64,000 bases of DNA, taken from the NCBI GenBank assembly GCA_964016875.1, contig OZ024724.1, forward strand, positions 29,721,786-29,785,785. Direction: 5' to 3'. Both the position numbers and the translations under genes were made by a program. Origin of the DNA: Fallopia convolvulus. Lineage: Eukaryota; Streptophyta; Magnoliopsida; Caryophyllales; Polygonaceae. Of this stretch, positions 25,905-36,731 are shown in pieces. The notes beneath the pieces were generated by a model. The model made no database searches, was not told the DNA's origin, and saw nothing but the letters and a program-made list of their open reading frames with translations. Numbering within the stretch: the first letter of the stretch is position 1; each line of letters opens with the position of its first letter.

Positions 25905-26910
25905 AGTGGGAAGATGTTACAATGAATTCTTGTCATTAGTTGTTCAAGACTTAATGAAAGAAGGATGCATATGGAGGTTGTTAATAAACTCACCTAGAGT
26001 GTTCTTTTTAATGCAATTAAGATGACTTAAAGATTACAGAAGTTAGCTGAGGTGTTCATGCATGAAGGATTTCATCTTCATAAAACTCCAAAGACTATTA
26101 TCTATGATTGAGATGGATGGTTCATGCCAAGTTTTGAAGGGAGTGAAAACAAACTTTATGGAGTGAATTGAATGTTAGCGCTGGCTTCCCTCATCAAACT
26201 AATGAACAATGCAAGAAAACAAATTCAAACTCCCGAGGACATGTATTCTGGATTTCACACAAGTCGGGATGTTAGTTTGAGTTTGAGTGAATTCATATAC
26301 AAGAATTTTGGTCACACGATAAAGAAATGACTCTTTTGAGGCTTTGTAAGGCCGGAAGTGTTGGTTGTCAATTTGTTGGAATGACAATACTGACAAGTTT
26401 CTTCATGGGCCAGACTTGGCCGAGAGTACAACAGCTGATATCGCACCAACACGATCAAAGGTGCTAACTGCTCAAAAGCAACAACAGTTGTGTGTTGTTT
26501 TAAAGTGAGAGCATGTTAAGTTCATTATAAAGAATGACGTTTTTGTTTTGGTATCCGCCTTGAAAGGTGTATTCCGCTGGGGAAAGTGAGACAACGTAAA
26601 TGCTCGCTATGTTGGATCTTTCGAGATACTGGAAAGAACTGGTAAGCTTGTTTATCGGTTGGCATTGCCACTTTCAGTGCATTCTATTGGTAATGTCATC
26701 TTTATGTTTCTTCTAAGATGGTATGCGTTTGATACATCTCATGTACTCCACAATAATGATATGGATATTCAACCAGATGACACCTATGAAGGAAGACTAG
26801 TTTGAATCGTGAATGAGAAAATATCTTTGGTTAGGTTACCTTGGTCTAAAAATGGAGGTGAAGAAAAGACTTGAGAAACTAGACATGAAATGCTGAGCCA
26901 TTTTCCAAAG
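25905..26910 (+). pseudogene. Gypsy integrase to chromodomain remnant of element A
   Basis: Frames must be changed several times, but successive words match chromoviral pol: WKWEDVTMN (integrase core start), KTIIYD and DGWFMPSF (second catalytic Asp zone), PHQTNEQ (catalytic Glu zone), EALxGRKCWxxICWND, then SFEILERTGKLVYRLALPLSVHSIGNV and DTSHVL (integrase C-terminal part). RLPWSKNGGEEKT near 26830-26875 resembles the chromodomain core. Integrase inserts the cDNA; the chromodomain targets heterochromatin. The copy is dead: many stops and frameshifts. Its position just before the purine tract and 3' LTR fits pol-end order. Confidence 0.78.
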
Positions 26911-27104
26911 TTAATGAACATTGTAAAGAAGAAGTTTGGTAACTAAACAGTGGTTATTTTGTGCTTTGTGCAGAAGTAACAACATGTATTTTTTTAAGGG
27001 GGTACTACAAACTTCTGTATAGGTTTGTAGTGGTTGTGTGTGTGCGCTGGTGCTATCCTTCTTTGTGATCCGAGTTCTCCTTGGTTTCAAGGACGAAACC
27101 ATTT

Positions 27105-27113
27105 TTAAGGGGG
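27105..27113 (+). promoter_or_regulatory. Polypurine tract of element A
   Basis: TTAAGGGGG followed by a short TACTAA spacer lies directly before the 3' LTR start at 27120. This is the usual site and composition of the plus-strand primer in LTR retrotransposons. Confidence 0.65.
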
Positions 27114-27119
27114 TACTAA

Positions 27120-27506
27120 TGTAATAACTGTGGTTTTTGAGGATATTTTTGAATTTTTCTCGAATATCCTTTAAAACTTGTTTGTCCGTTTTAACTCTTA
27201 ATCCAATATTTTTGTTGGAATTTAAATCCTAGAAAATTTAAAGTGATATCCTAAAATCATAAAGAAATGATTTTATGGATCGGTGTAAATTCTGAGATTG
27301 TTCAGTGAAAAAAGAATATTTATTGGATAAGCCGTCTTTTAAATTATGTACTGTAAAGGATTTAAAATATGAAACAGAAGCCCTAAAAATTGAACGTAGC
27401 GTGATAAAATCATGGAAAATTGGTTTTATTGGTCTACATAATTTACGGGATGTTTTGTATTTAGTAAATTTTTCCACCCGAGGTACATAATTTTACCGCT
27501 TTAACG
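27120..27506 (+). repeat. 3' LTR of element A, first part
   Basis: Matches 14819-15193 of the 5' LTR, with an extra 11-12 bp near 27463-27474. Homology stops abruptly at TTTAACG (27506). Confidence 0.88.
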
Positions 27507-27810
27507 AGAGTCTCGTTCCGAGACGGGTTTTCTTTGTAAACCGCCTCTTTTATTTCTTAATTAGGAAGGAACCGAGAGAGATCAGGATAGAATTGAGGCT
27601 GGTGGCATATCTATTCAGCCTCGTCAAAGTCTACCCCTCCGTTTCTGTTGAACAAAAAAATATAAAAAATATTCGCAAAACATATTTTATTTGATTTTTG
27701 AAAGTTTGAGTTCGACCCTTTCTTTTTACCCTTTTGATTAAAATTCATACAAATACAAAGAATTTGGTTTGTTTTAGGATTTGGGCTGCACCCGAGTTTT
27801 GACGGGTTTG

Positions 27811-28446
27811 CTTACGTATCCCTTTAATGAGAATCAAGCCTTACGTAGTTCGGAGTGTTTTGTTTTTTTTCATTTGTGTGTGTAATATTTTTCATGCATC
27901 AGAGGAACGAATCTAAACCCACCTTCTAGGAAGAGTTGCCTAGACCGCTCCAACTATCATTTACATGACGCGAAGGGCACTAAACCCACCTTCTAGGAAG
28001 GGCGATCTAGTCCTTCGCATTTGGCGTGCACAATTTGTTAGTGCGATTTTGGATTGGGAAATTTTGGTTTAATTTGAGGTTGTGATTGAACTCGGTGGGC
28101 ATTTGATTTGCCTTTTATCGAGTTTCCTACGTGCCCTTTTAAAAGGGATCAAATCGTACGTAGTTCTCAAAAGAAAATTTTAATTCATGACCCAAATTAA
28201 TTGTAACCAATAATTTTTAGATCAAGCTTTGTGCTTTACATGATCCTAATTTTATATTAGTCACAAAATAATTTTGAGAATATAGGTCATGCATACATAA
28301 TTAATTAATTATGCTTTGATTTTGACCATTTGAAGTCTTGATCATTTTTAGTGATTTAATTTGGATTTGACGATTGTACTCGATTAGAATTTGATATCGA
28401 GTTACCTACGTAGTTTTTTATAGGCGTCAAGTCCTTACGTAGTTCT
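27811..28446. repeat. Three degenerate copies of a TACGTA-bounded unit
   Basis: At 27811-27852, 28124-28166 and 28401-28446 the same pattern occurs: CTTACGTA or CCTACGT, a T-rich/A-rich middle, then ATCAAGCCTTACGTAGTTC or a variant. Spacing is about 310 and 280 bp. Each copy is a small dyad because TACGTA is self-complementary. The function is unknown. Confidence 0.65.
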
Positions 28447-28469
28447 GATTTAACTCTTTAATTTATTAA

Positions 28470-29170
28470 TCCAAATTTAAATATAATTAATAATAATATT
28501 GGACCAAACTTTGTGTATTAAATAGTCCAATTTTATATTAATCATCTTTTGATTAAAAAGAAAATTAGAGGATCAATTTTATAATTAAAGCAAAACTCAC
28601 ACACACTTGTGCACAAAGATGTACGTACGTAATGCATGCTTCTTTTTTTTTTTTACTTTTTTTTAGTGGACTAATATATAAGTAACCTATTTTGATAGAT
28701 AACTTTTGGTCCACTTATATTAAAATACATGAAATTGAACAATCAGTCTATGACACACTGAAATGAATCACGTGAGGTTGATCAAAGTGAAATTTCAGAG
28801 CACTCCTAGCTCTTTTCTTTTCTTTTTTTTTTAGGAAGTTTAAAGCCCTTTTTTTTTTGTCTTACGTACAAACATATAAAAAGAAAGGGTAAGATAATTT
28901 CTTTTTTTCCTTTGCTTTTTTGCTTGTAATGGTTTGCTGAGTGGATCGATGAACATGGGTTCTGTTCTTCTTTTTTTTTTATTTTGTTTAAACTGTTAAT
29001 CTCCTATCAGACGTTTCTTGTTGTTCATCCTGCATAAAATTTGGCAGAGTAACCCCATGACTAATAACTTAAAAAATTTAGAAATCCATTGAATCTTAAT
29101 TTTTAGACATTCGAAGATCCACTTGAATCTCGGATATGTCCGTAGGAAGAATTTCGAACCAAAAAAAAAA
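28470..29170. other. AT-rich non-coding stretch with long T tracts
   Basis: Several poly-T runs of 8-12 (near 28645, 28665, 28825, 28850 and 28970) and no recognised coding domain. Confidence 0.5.
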
Positions 29171-29173
29171 ATC

Positions 29174-29270
29174 AAGGAGGATCCCCTTGAATCCTTTGCC
29201 CCCGATTTAAAATGGTAAGAAAAACTCGAACAATTTAGCCATAGAAAATCAAGGAGGATCCACTTGAATC
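29174..29270. repeat. Tandem repeat unit, left side of element C
   Basis: Copies of a 70-80 bp unit with GGAGGATCC, CTTGAATCC, TTTGCCCCCGATTTAAAATGG and GAACAATTTAGCC. Element C inserted inside one unit, after CTTGAATC. A more diverged copy precedes at about 29090-29150. Confidence 0.75.
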
Positions 29271-29461
29271 TGATGAAATCCGAAATAACGAGGTTCGCTA
29301 CGAGACAAGAAATAAGATTATTATATTTGAGTGCAAACACTTGCTCCTTTATTTATGACTTTTCTCCCAAGTAACGAGGTTACACACCTATGAGATTGAT
29401 GAACAACTTTAAGAATTACACCTAGACCTCCTACGAGGTCCCGAGATCAAACCTAAATGTT
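29271..29461 (-). repeat. Truncated 3' LTR of element C
   Basis: Nearly identical to 38953-39143 but stops at AAATGTTG. The rest of the LTR (about 580 bp, including the part with the TATA box) is missing, and the antisense ORF region follows at once, so a deletion removed the upstream part of this LTR. Confidence 0.88.
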
Positions 29462-29546
29462 GTTCTTCAGCGAGCCCTCATCCAGCGACTCCGCCGTTTC
29501 GATCTGTTCACATTTCCCTCGTCTGCGCGTGTATTCTGGTGTTGAA

Positions 29547-32066
29547 ATGGCTTCCTCTTCTTCTCCTGATGCGATTGCCGCTGAGGTCGAGGCTAGGTTG
29601 GACGCGGCCATTGCCTCAGCTTCGGCCGCATACGTGCCCTCGAGCTTTCCCGAGGCCTACATTACTGATGCTGTATCCGGCGTTCCCGTCGTCCTCAGAG
29701 AACGGATTCCCATGAGTCCGAGTACCCCCGAGGCCTACCTGTCCGAGGGGGTGGCCTCTGATTTAAAGCTGAAAGACCTCGCGGATATAGCTAGAGATTT
29801 CCCCTGGCCCGAGGGAGTCGAGCTGGCACTGCCAGAGGAGGAGGGGCGGCCCCTGGCGTCCTACGAGGGGTGTGCGGTCGTGAACCTCTTCAGCCTTCAA
29901 GCGGGCTTTAGGCTGCCCCTGGCCCAGCACATCGTTGATTTCTTGTGGGCCATGGGCGTCTGCCCCGCCCAGTTGTTCCCGAACGCCTAGCGGTTGTTGT
30001 GTGCTTACACGATTCGAAGTCGCGAGCTTCTGGACGAGCCGAATCTCGACGACTTGTCGGCGTTAGTCTTGGCGAGGAGAGAACCTCGTTGTTCCCTGGT
30101 CAACCTCAGCACACCGAACGTCAAAATTATCTCGACCCAGTCGAACTGCGGGACGTGGAAACCTAAATGGTTTTTGGTCCGAGACCTCAGCGGGAGATAT
30201 CTTAATTTCCCTGTGGCACCGGGCAACTATGAGAGATGCGTGTGCCCGTACAAGGTCGCTGAGTTCCAGGCGCTCAAGGCCAAGTACGCCCCAGCGTACC
30301 AGGCGCCGTACGAGCGCTACCTTTCTCAGGACCGGCTGGAGCGGGCCGGGCTGAGCCTCAGTTTCCCTCCTCGCGAGGGCGGAGAGGGTATTTTGTTTAT
30401 CGCCATTTCCTTGATTGTTTTTTTTCCTGTATGTTTGCGGGGTCATACACCTCGTTTCCTTCGTTTCTGACCTCGTCCTAACCTGCTGTTTTCTTTTTAC
30501 TTCTCTCTTGACAGTGAACTTTCTTCACGCTCTTACCACGACGTCAAAGGGGAAACAACCTATGACGTCTACTTCCAAGACCCCTGCTCCCCGGGTCCTC
30601 AAGGGGATATCAATCAACGAGCCGAGCTCGCAGCCGAGAGCAGGCACCACGCAGCCGGGACCTGTCCCGCCAACGGCCGCGGCAGGGGGAGCCCTGCCCA
30701 AGGGGAGCGTTCCGAGGGCGTCACAGTGGGACGTCACGGGGCCGCCCCTGGAGGAGAAAAGGCCCGATGTGGTTCCGCCAAAGGGGGCCACCACGAAGGG
30801 GACCACTCATCCACCCCGGGCGTCCGACGATAAGGCCCTGCGGAAAAGGAAGGAAGCGGGGTCTTCCCCTGAGAAGAAGAAGAAGCCCCGGTCGGGCGAC
30901 CACCAAAGGAGCTCGCGGGAGCTGGAGCTCATTCCCGCCTTCAACTTCGAAGGGCGAAGCCTCGGGAATACAGGCCCCCACCCTGCCAGGTTTCATTGTC
31001 CCGGACCCATCAGGGGGCCCCCGCTGGATTGGGCCTGGGGAGATTACAAGGAGGAGGTTGCGTGGGCCAACAATCTCACCGAGGCAGCGCTTGACGACGA
31101 AGCCGCTCGGTATTCGACCATGGTAAGCCCCTTCTTTCTTTTTTGTTTTCGTGTGTTTGATTCTTGTCTCTTTCTTGTTTCTTTTCTTATCCTTCTGTGA
31201 ACCTGCAGCACACCTTTTTTGACAATTACAACCGAAGTCGCATCGCCCTTCTTCATTCGAGGATGGACAAGATGGAGGTCGCGCTTCGGGCCCGCAGCGA
31301 GGTGTGCGAGCGACAGGCCAAGGAGTTGGCCGAGGTCGCGGAGTCGTCTAAGGCCGCGGAGGCTGCGGCCAAGAAGCGAGTTGAGGCCGTGGAGGCCGCG
31401 GCAAGGGAGGAGGTGAAGGCGGCGAGGGAAGGGGAGAAGAGGGCGAGGGGCGAGGCTGAGGTTCTGCGGAGCGAGGTTGACGGGCTTCGAGGTAAGCTCT
31501 CCGCTGAGCATGAGTTCTACAAGGCAAAGGATGCGGAGTTCCTGAGGGCCGAGGAGGAGATCAGGCGCCTCGAGGGGCGTATTGTTGAACTCAACAAGGA
31601 AGTCGAGGCCGCGGGTCCCAGGTATGTGGACTCGGAGGAGTACAAGGCGGTGCTGGTGGAGAGTATGAGGACGATGTTCCACCAGGCCGTCCGTATGGGC
31701 GTAAAGCAGGCGGTGGCCAAGTATGGGCACCCCAACCCCCAGATCATCTTCTTCAACCCCAACTACAATGAAACCATGGGGGAGCTGGGGTCGACGGATC
31801 CCGAGGGGGAATGCGAGTTCTTCCTCAACGAGGACGGGACTGTGTCCAGCATTGCGCCACCCGAGGTAGAGCTTGTTGGGGGGGACCCGGTGTTAACCTC
31901 CACGGGACCTCAGCCTGCGACCAGCGCGCCCGCGTTTCTTGCTTTCGCTGCCCCTGCTGAGCTTGCTCCTGCTGAACCTGCTCCTACTGAGGCCTTGGCT
32001 GGCTCCACCGAAACCTCTAAGACCATTGATCTTACAGGTTCCGAGGTTGAGACCTCGAAGAAATGA
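29547..32066 (+). pseudogene. Antisense ORF (aORF) of Tat element C, spliced, plant-transposon (Transposase_28-like) and coiled-coil protein
   Basis: Runs opposite to gag-pol. Three exons can be read: 29547-30387, 30515-31122 and 31209-32066. Both introns (127 and 86 bp) have GT-AG ends and matching phases, giving 768 codons. The start is MASSSSPDAIAAEVEARLDAA. Exon 1 (WPEGVELALPEEEG ... VVNLFSLQAGFRLPLAQHIVDFLWAMGVCPAQLFPNA) resembles the putative gypsy-type transposon domain PF04195. One TAG (29988-29990) replaces a probable Trp before RLLCAYTIRS. Exon 2 is Pro/Lys-rich and likely disordered, with a basic KRKEAGSSPEKKKKPR stretch that may be a nuclear signal. Exon 3 is a long coiled coil (KELAEVAESSKAAEAAAKKRVEAVEAAARE) with an acidic tail. 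The function of aORFs is unknown. Its upstream sequence abuts the deletion in the 3' LTR. Confidence 0.85.
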
Positions 32067-32372
32067 TAACTCTCCTTTTTTTTTATTCTGGTGGCCCTAC
32101 GGGGTTTGTAATTAAAACATCTGTTTTGGGTCTATGCCCCTCGTCATTTTTTCCCTTCGTCATTTTTTCCTATGCTTGTTTACTTTAGACTTTCTTGTAT
32201 ATTCCTTATCCTTCCAACCCCATGGTTCGAGTGTCACATCTTCTGTGGGGCTCGGACCACACCGGGCGTTGTAGTCCTGTGGCGAGGTCGTGAGCCTCCG
32301 TTCGGACCTCGTTTTTGTGGAAGTTCGTCCCAACCTAAAAAATAGTCGTCTGCGAACCTCGTTCGTGTCACG

Positions 32373-33496
32373 AGACTTTCCAACCCCGAGCGGGGAGTGA
32401 GGGGTGGGACTCTCCAACGAGACTCTTCAACCCCAAGCGGGAAGCGAGGGGTGGAATTTTTTTTTTTTTCAACGAGAATTGGGACCTTGTCCCTTCAGAG
32501 AGTTAGCGAACCTCGATCGCTTAGAGAGTTAGGACCTCGTCCATAAGAGAGTTTGGACCTCATCCATAGAGAGTTTGGAACTTGCCATAGAGAATCTCCA
32601 ACCCCAAGCGGGAAGCAAGGGGTGGATCTTAAACGAGATTCTCCAACCCCAAGCGGGAAGCGAGGGGTGGACCTTTAAACGAGGTTCTCCAACCCAAAGC
32701 GGGCAGCGAGGGGTAGAATTTTTTAACGAGATTCTCCAACCCCAAGCGGGAAGCGAGGGGTGGGATTTTCCAACGAGATTCTCCAACCCCAAGCGTGAAG
32801 CGAGGGGTGGACTTTTTTTTTTCAACGAGATTCTCCAACCCCAAGCGGGAAGCGAGTGGTGGAATTTTTCAACGAGATTCTCCAACCCCAAGCGGGGAGC
32901 GAGGGGTGGACTTTTTCAACGACATTCTCCAACCCCAAGCGGGAAGCGAGGGGTGGACTCTTTTCAACGAGATTCTCCAACCCCAAGCGGGAAGCGAGGG
33001 GTGGACTCTTTTCAACGAGATTCTCCAACCCCAAGCGGGAAGCGAGGGGTGGACTCTTTTCAACGAGATTCTCCAACCCCAAGCGGGAAGCGAGGGGTGG
33101 ACTCTTTTCAACGAGATTCTCCAACCCCAAGCGGGAAGCGAGGGGTGGAATTTTTCAACGAGATTCTCCAACCCCAAGCGGGGAGCGAGGGGTGGACTTT
33201 TTCAACGAGATTCTCCAACCCCAAGCGGGAAGCGAGGGGTGGATTTTTTTTTTTCAACGAGATTCTCCGACCCCAAGCGGGAAGCGAGGGGTGGACTCTT
33301 TTCAACGAGATTCTCCAACCCCAAGCGGGAAGCGAGGGGTGGACTCTTTTCAACGAGATTCTCCAACCCCAAGCGGGAAGCGAGGGGTGGAATTTTTCAA
33401 TGAGATGCTCCAACCCCAAGCGGGAAGCGAGGGGTGGACTCTTTTCAACGAGATTCTCCAACCCCAAGCGGGAAGCGAGGGGTGGAATTTTTCAAT
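32373..33496. repeat. 48-bp minisatellite array in element C
   Basis: About 19 copies of a 48-bp unit from 32591 to 33496, plus two diverged copies at 32373-32455. Core words are GATTCTCCAACCCCAAGCGG and GAAGCGAGGGGTGG, with a variable T-rich spacer (TTTT to a dozen Ts) that changes unit length by a few bases. It lies between the antisense ORF and the end of pol. Because 48 is divisible by 3, several frames stay open on both strands; these are not taken as genes. Confidence 0.95.
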
Positions 33497-33567
33497 GAGG
33501 GAGTGTTTTTAGAAAAGCCTGCAATCCTTTATTTACCAACCGTGGTGAACAACGGGGTTTCGAGCGT

Positions 33568-36500
33568 CTACACGTAATATTTTTTGAGTTGCGCGACGTT
33601 CCACGTTTTGCTCAGCGTGCGCCCCTCGTCGTCCCTGAGTTTGAATGCCCTGGGCGCGACTTCTTCCCCGAGGATGTAGGGTCCTTTCCAGTTAGGGTCT
33701 AACTTTCCTCCTTCGGTGCGTCTTAGCACGAGGTTTCCGGTGGCCAGGAGGCGAGGTCTGATCTTCTTGTCGTGGTATATGGCGACACGTCGCTTGTATT
33801 CTCTAGAGCGCAGGTCCGCCACCTCGCGGACTTCATCCCGGAACTGCAGTTCGATTTTGAGGTTGGCCTCGTTTTCTTTCTCGTCGAAGTTATACACCCT
33901 TGCTGATGGAATTAGGGTTTCTACGGGAACGAGGGCTTCCGCCCCGTAGGTAAGAGCAAAGGGGGTCTCGCCCGTTGCGCGACGCTAGGTCGTGCGGTAC
34001 GTCCAGAGGACGAGGGGAAGTAGTTCGGCCCAACGTCCTTGTGCCATGCCCAGGCGCTTCTTGAGGTCTGTCAAGATGCGGGCATTAACGTTCTCTACCT
34101 GGCCATTGGATTGGGGGTGAGCCACGGAGGAGAATTTGAGGTTGATGCCTAGCTCGGAGCAGAAAGTCCGAGTTTCTTCGCAGTCGAATTGGGGGCCATG
34201 GTCGGTCATGATTGTCATGGGAACACCGAAACGGCAGACAAGGTTTTTCCATAGGAACTCGCAGACCTTTGCCCCGGTGATTTTTGCCATTGCCTGTTCT
34301 TCGATCCACTTCGTGAAGTAGTCTACGATGACCAAAATGTATTGCACTTGGCCCGCGGCCTTAGGAAATGGGCCTAGAATGTCCATTCCCCACATTGCGA
34401 ATGGGCATGGCGCGTGAATGCTGCGGAGGGGAGCCGTCGGGGTGTGTTGGATGTTCCCGTGTTTCTGGCATCCAACGCACTTTTGGACGTAGGCTCTTGC
34501 GTCTTGTCGGAGAGTGGGCCAAAAGTACCCCAAGTGGACAATTTTGTGTGCCAAAGACCTCCACCCCGGGTGTCCCCCACAAACTCCCTCGTGGGCCTCG
34601 TAGAGGATGTGGTCCGTGGCTTCGGGCGGTATGCACAGTAGGTTGGGCTCAGCGTAGCCCCGGCGATAAAGCTGGTTGCCGACGACGCAGTAGCGGGCGG
34701 CTTGCATTTTTAGCTTTCTGGCCAGCGCGGGGTCTTCTGGGAGGATGCCGCTTTGTATGTACCTCGTCACCGAGAACCTCCAGTCCTCGGTCATTATGGA
34801 CATGACCTCGCTATCTACGCTTCGTGAGAGCTTTCTCTCCACCATGACGCGGTTTCCCACATCCAAGGGAAGTGCGGAGCCTAACCTGGCGAGGGCATCC
34901 GCCTTGGTGTTTGAGGTCCGCGGGATTGATTCCACCGCGAAAGTTTCGAGGCACGAAACCAAGGCTTTGACTTTTGCTCGGTAAGCGGGCAGAAAACCTG
35001 TTCTGGTGTCGTATTGGCCGTTGAGTTGTCGCGCCACCAATTCGGAATCTGTGTAGACCCTGATTTTGCGGGCCCCGTTGAGTAGCGCCATGCCCCGTTG
35101 AGTAGCGCCATCTCGATCTCGGCGATCATGGCCTCGTACTCGACGTCGTTGTTGGTGGCGTCAAAGGCGAAGTTGAGAGCATACTCCGTCTCAATTGAGG
35201 GTCCAGCGAGGAACACCCCGGCCCCGCCACCGGCGTCACATCGTGAGCCGTCAACGAATACTTTCCATTCGTCCGAGCTTGTGTCTGTCTCGGGGAAGGT
35301 GACTTCCACCATAAAGTCGGCGAGGGCTTGTCCCTTCATCGCGGTTCTCGGAAGATAATTGATATCGAACTCGGAGAGCTCGACGGCCCACTTGGTCATA
35401 CGTCCGGAGAGAGCGGGCTGATGCAGAATTTGGCGGAGCGGGAGGTCCGAGAGAACCTGGATGGGATGTGCGTGGAAGTATGGGCGTAGTCGCCTCGCTG
35501 CGGTCACCACAGTCAGCGCCATCTTCTCTGCCGGGGAGTATCTCTGCTCCGCGGGCTGGAGCACGCGGCTCACAAAGTATACCGGGTGCATGGCCTCTCT
35601 TGTGAGCACCGCGCTGACGGTCTCGGGACTCACCGCCACATACAGTTGCAAATCTTCACCCGCACGTGGAGGTGACAAGGTGGGGAGCTTGGTGAGGAAG
35701 GTTTTTAACTCAGAGAAGGATGTCTCGAGTCTTTCGTCCTAGACGAACTTGTCGTTCTTTTTTAGGGCGGCGAAGAATGGGAGGGACTTGTCTGCTAGGC
35801 GGGAGCAAAACCTCACCAAGTAGTTCACAGCGTCGTTGAGCCTTTGTACCTCGGTACGAGATCGGGGTGACCTCATTGCGAGGATTGATTCTATTTTGGC
35901 GGGGTGGACGTCGATCCCGCGCTCGCTGATCATGAATCCCAAGAACTTTCCCGAGGACACGCCAAAAACGCACTTCTCGGGATTCAGGCTGAGCTGGTGG
36001 TGTCCGAGGGTGCAGAAAACCTCGGCGAGGTCAGCCAGGTGCTCCTCGGGGCCCTTGCTTCGTACCACGATGTCGTCGACGTAGGCGGATACGTTCCTGT
36101 CCAGGTGATCTTTAAAAATTCGATCGACGAGGCGTTGGAATGTGGCCCCCGCGTTCTTGAAGCCAAACGGCATGACCTTATAACAGTATGTCACCCGCTG
36201 GGTGATAAAGGATGTTTCTTCCTCGTCACGGGGATTCATCGAGATCTGGTTGTACCCCGAGTAGGCGTCGAGGAAACTCAAGACTTCGTGCCCAGCGGTC
36301 GAATCTACAAGTGCGTCGATCGAGGGCAGGGGGTAGCTGTCTTTGGGGCATGCCTTGTTGAGGTCTTTGAAGTCTACACACATTCGCCACTTGCCGCTGG
36401 CCTTTTTGACCAAAACGACATTGGACTGCCATTTCGGATACTGGACTTCGCGTATGAAATCCGCGGTCAGCAGCTTGGCCACCTCTTCATTTGCGGCGGT

Positions 36501-36731
36501 TGCCCTTTCCTCGTTCATTTTCCTTCGACGCAGCACCACAGGACGAACGGCGACGTCGATGTTCAGGGAGTGCTGGGCCAGGGTCCGAGGCACACCTCGG
36601 AGATCTTTTGCAGTCCAGGCGAATACGTCGCGGGACCCAGCAAGCAGGGCTTCTAGTGACGCTGCCGCGCTCCCAGTAAGGCAACCCCCGAGGTAGATCT
36701 TCTCTGATTTGTTCTCGAAGGGGGTAATCAC
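33568..36731 (-). pseudogene. Element C pol: reverse transcriptase, RNase H, integrase (broken)
   Basis: Segments in order: 36731-35739 reverse transcriptase (WRMCVDFKDLNKACPKDSYPLP, active site YVDDIVV); 35738-34881 RT tail and RNase H (KVFVDGSRCDAGGGAGVFL, DVEYEAMIAEIEMALLNG); 35091-33985 RNase H end (YTDSELVARQLNG), integrase zinc region (H ... CVGCQKHG), core D-D-E (GMDILGP, TDHGPQFD, NGQVENVN); 33984-33568 integrase C-terminal part (LDPNWKGPYILGEEV, stop at 33568). Breaks: TAG at 35739-35741 (expected Trp), TAG at 33985-33987 (expected Gln), and a 20-bp tandem duplication near 35071-35110 that shifts frame inside RNase H. The frame also differs from gag-protease by one base near 36780. 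Catalytic residues are otherwise kept. It copies element RNA to DNA and integrates it. Confidence 0.93.

Noticed and set aside
32373..33496. CRISPR-like array
   Set aside because: The whole unit repeats with no unique spacers, the context is a plant retrotransposon, and there are no cas genes.
32575..33512. Long open frames of 100-307 codons across the 48-bp array
   Set aside because: They appear on both strands and in several frames because the unit length is a multiple of three; the peptides are pure repeats (for example NEILQPQAGSEGW).
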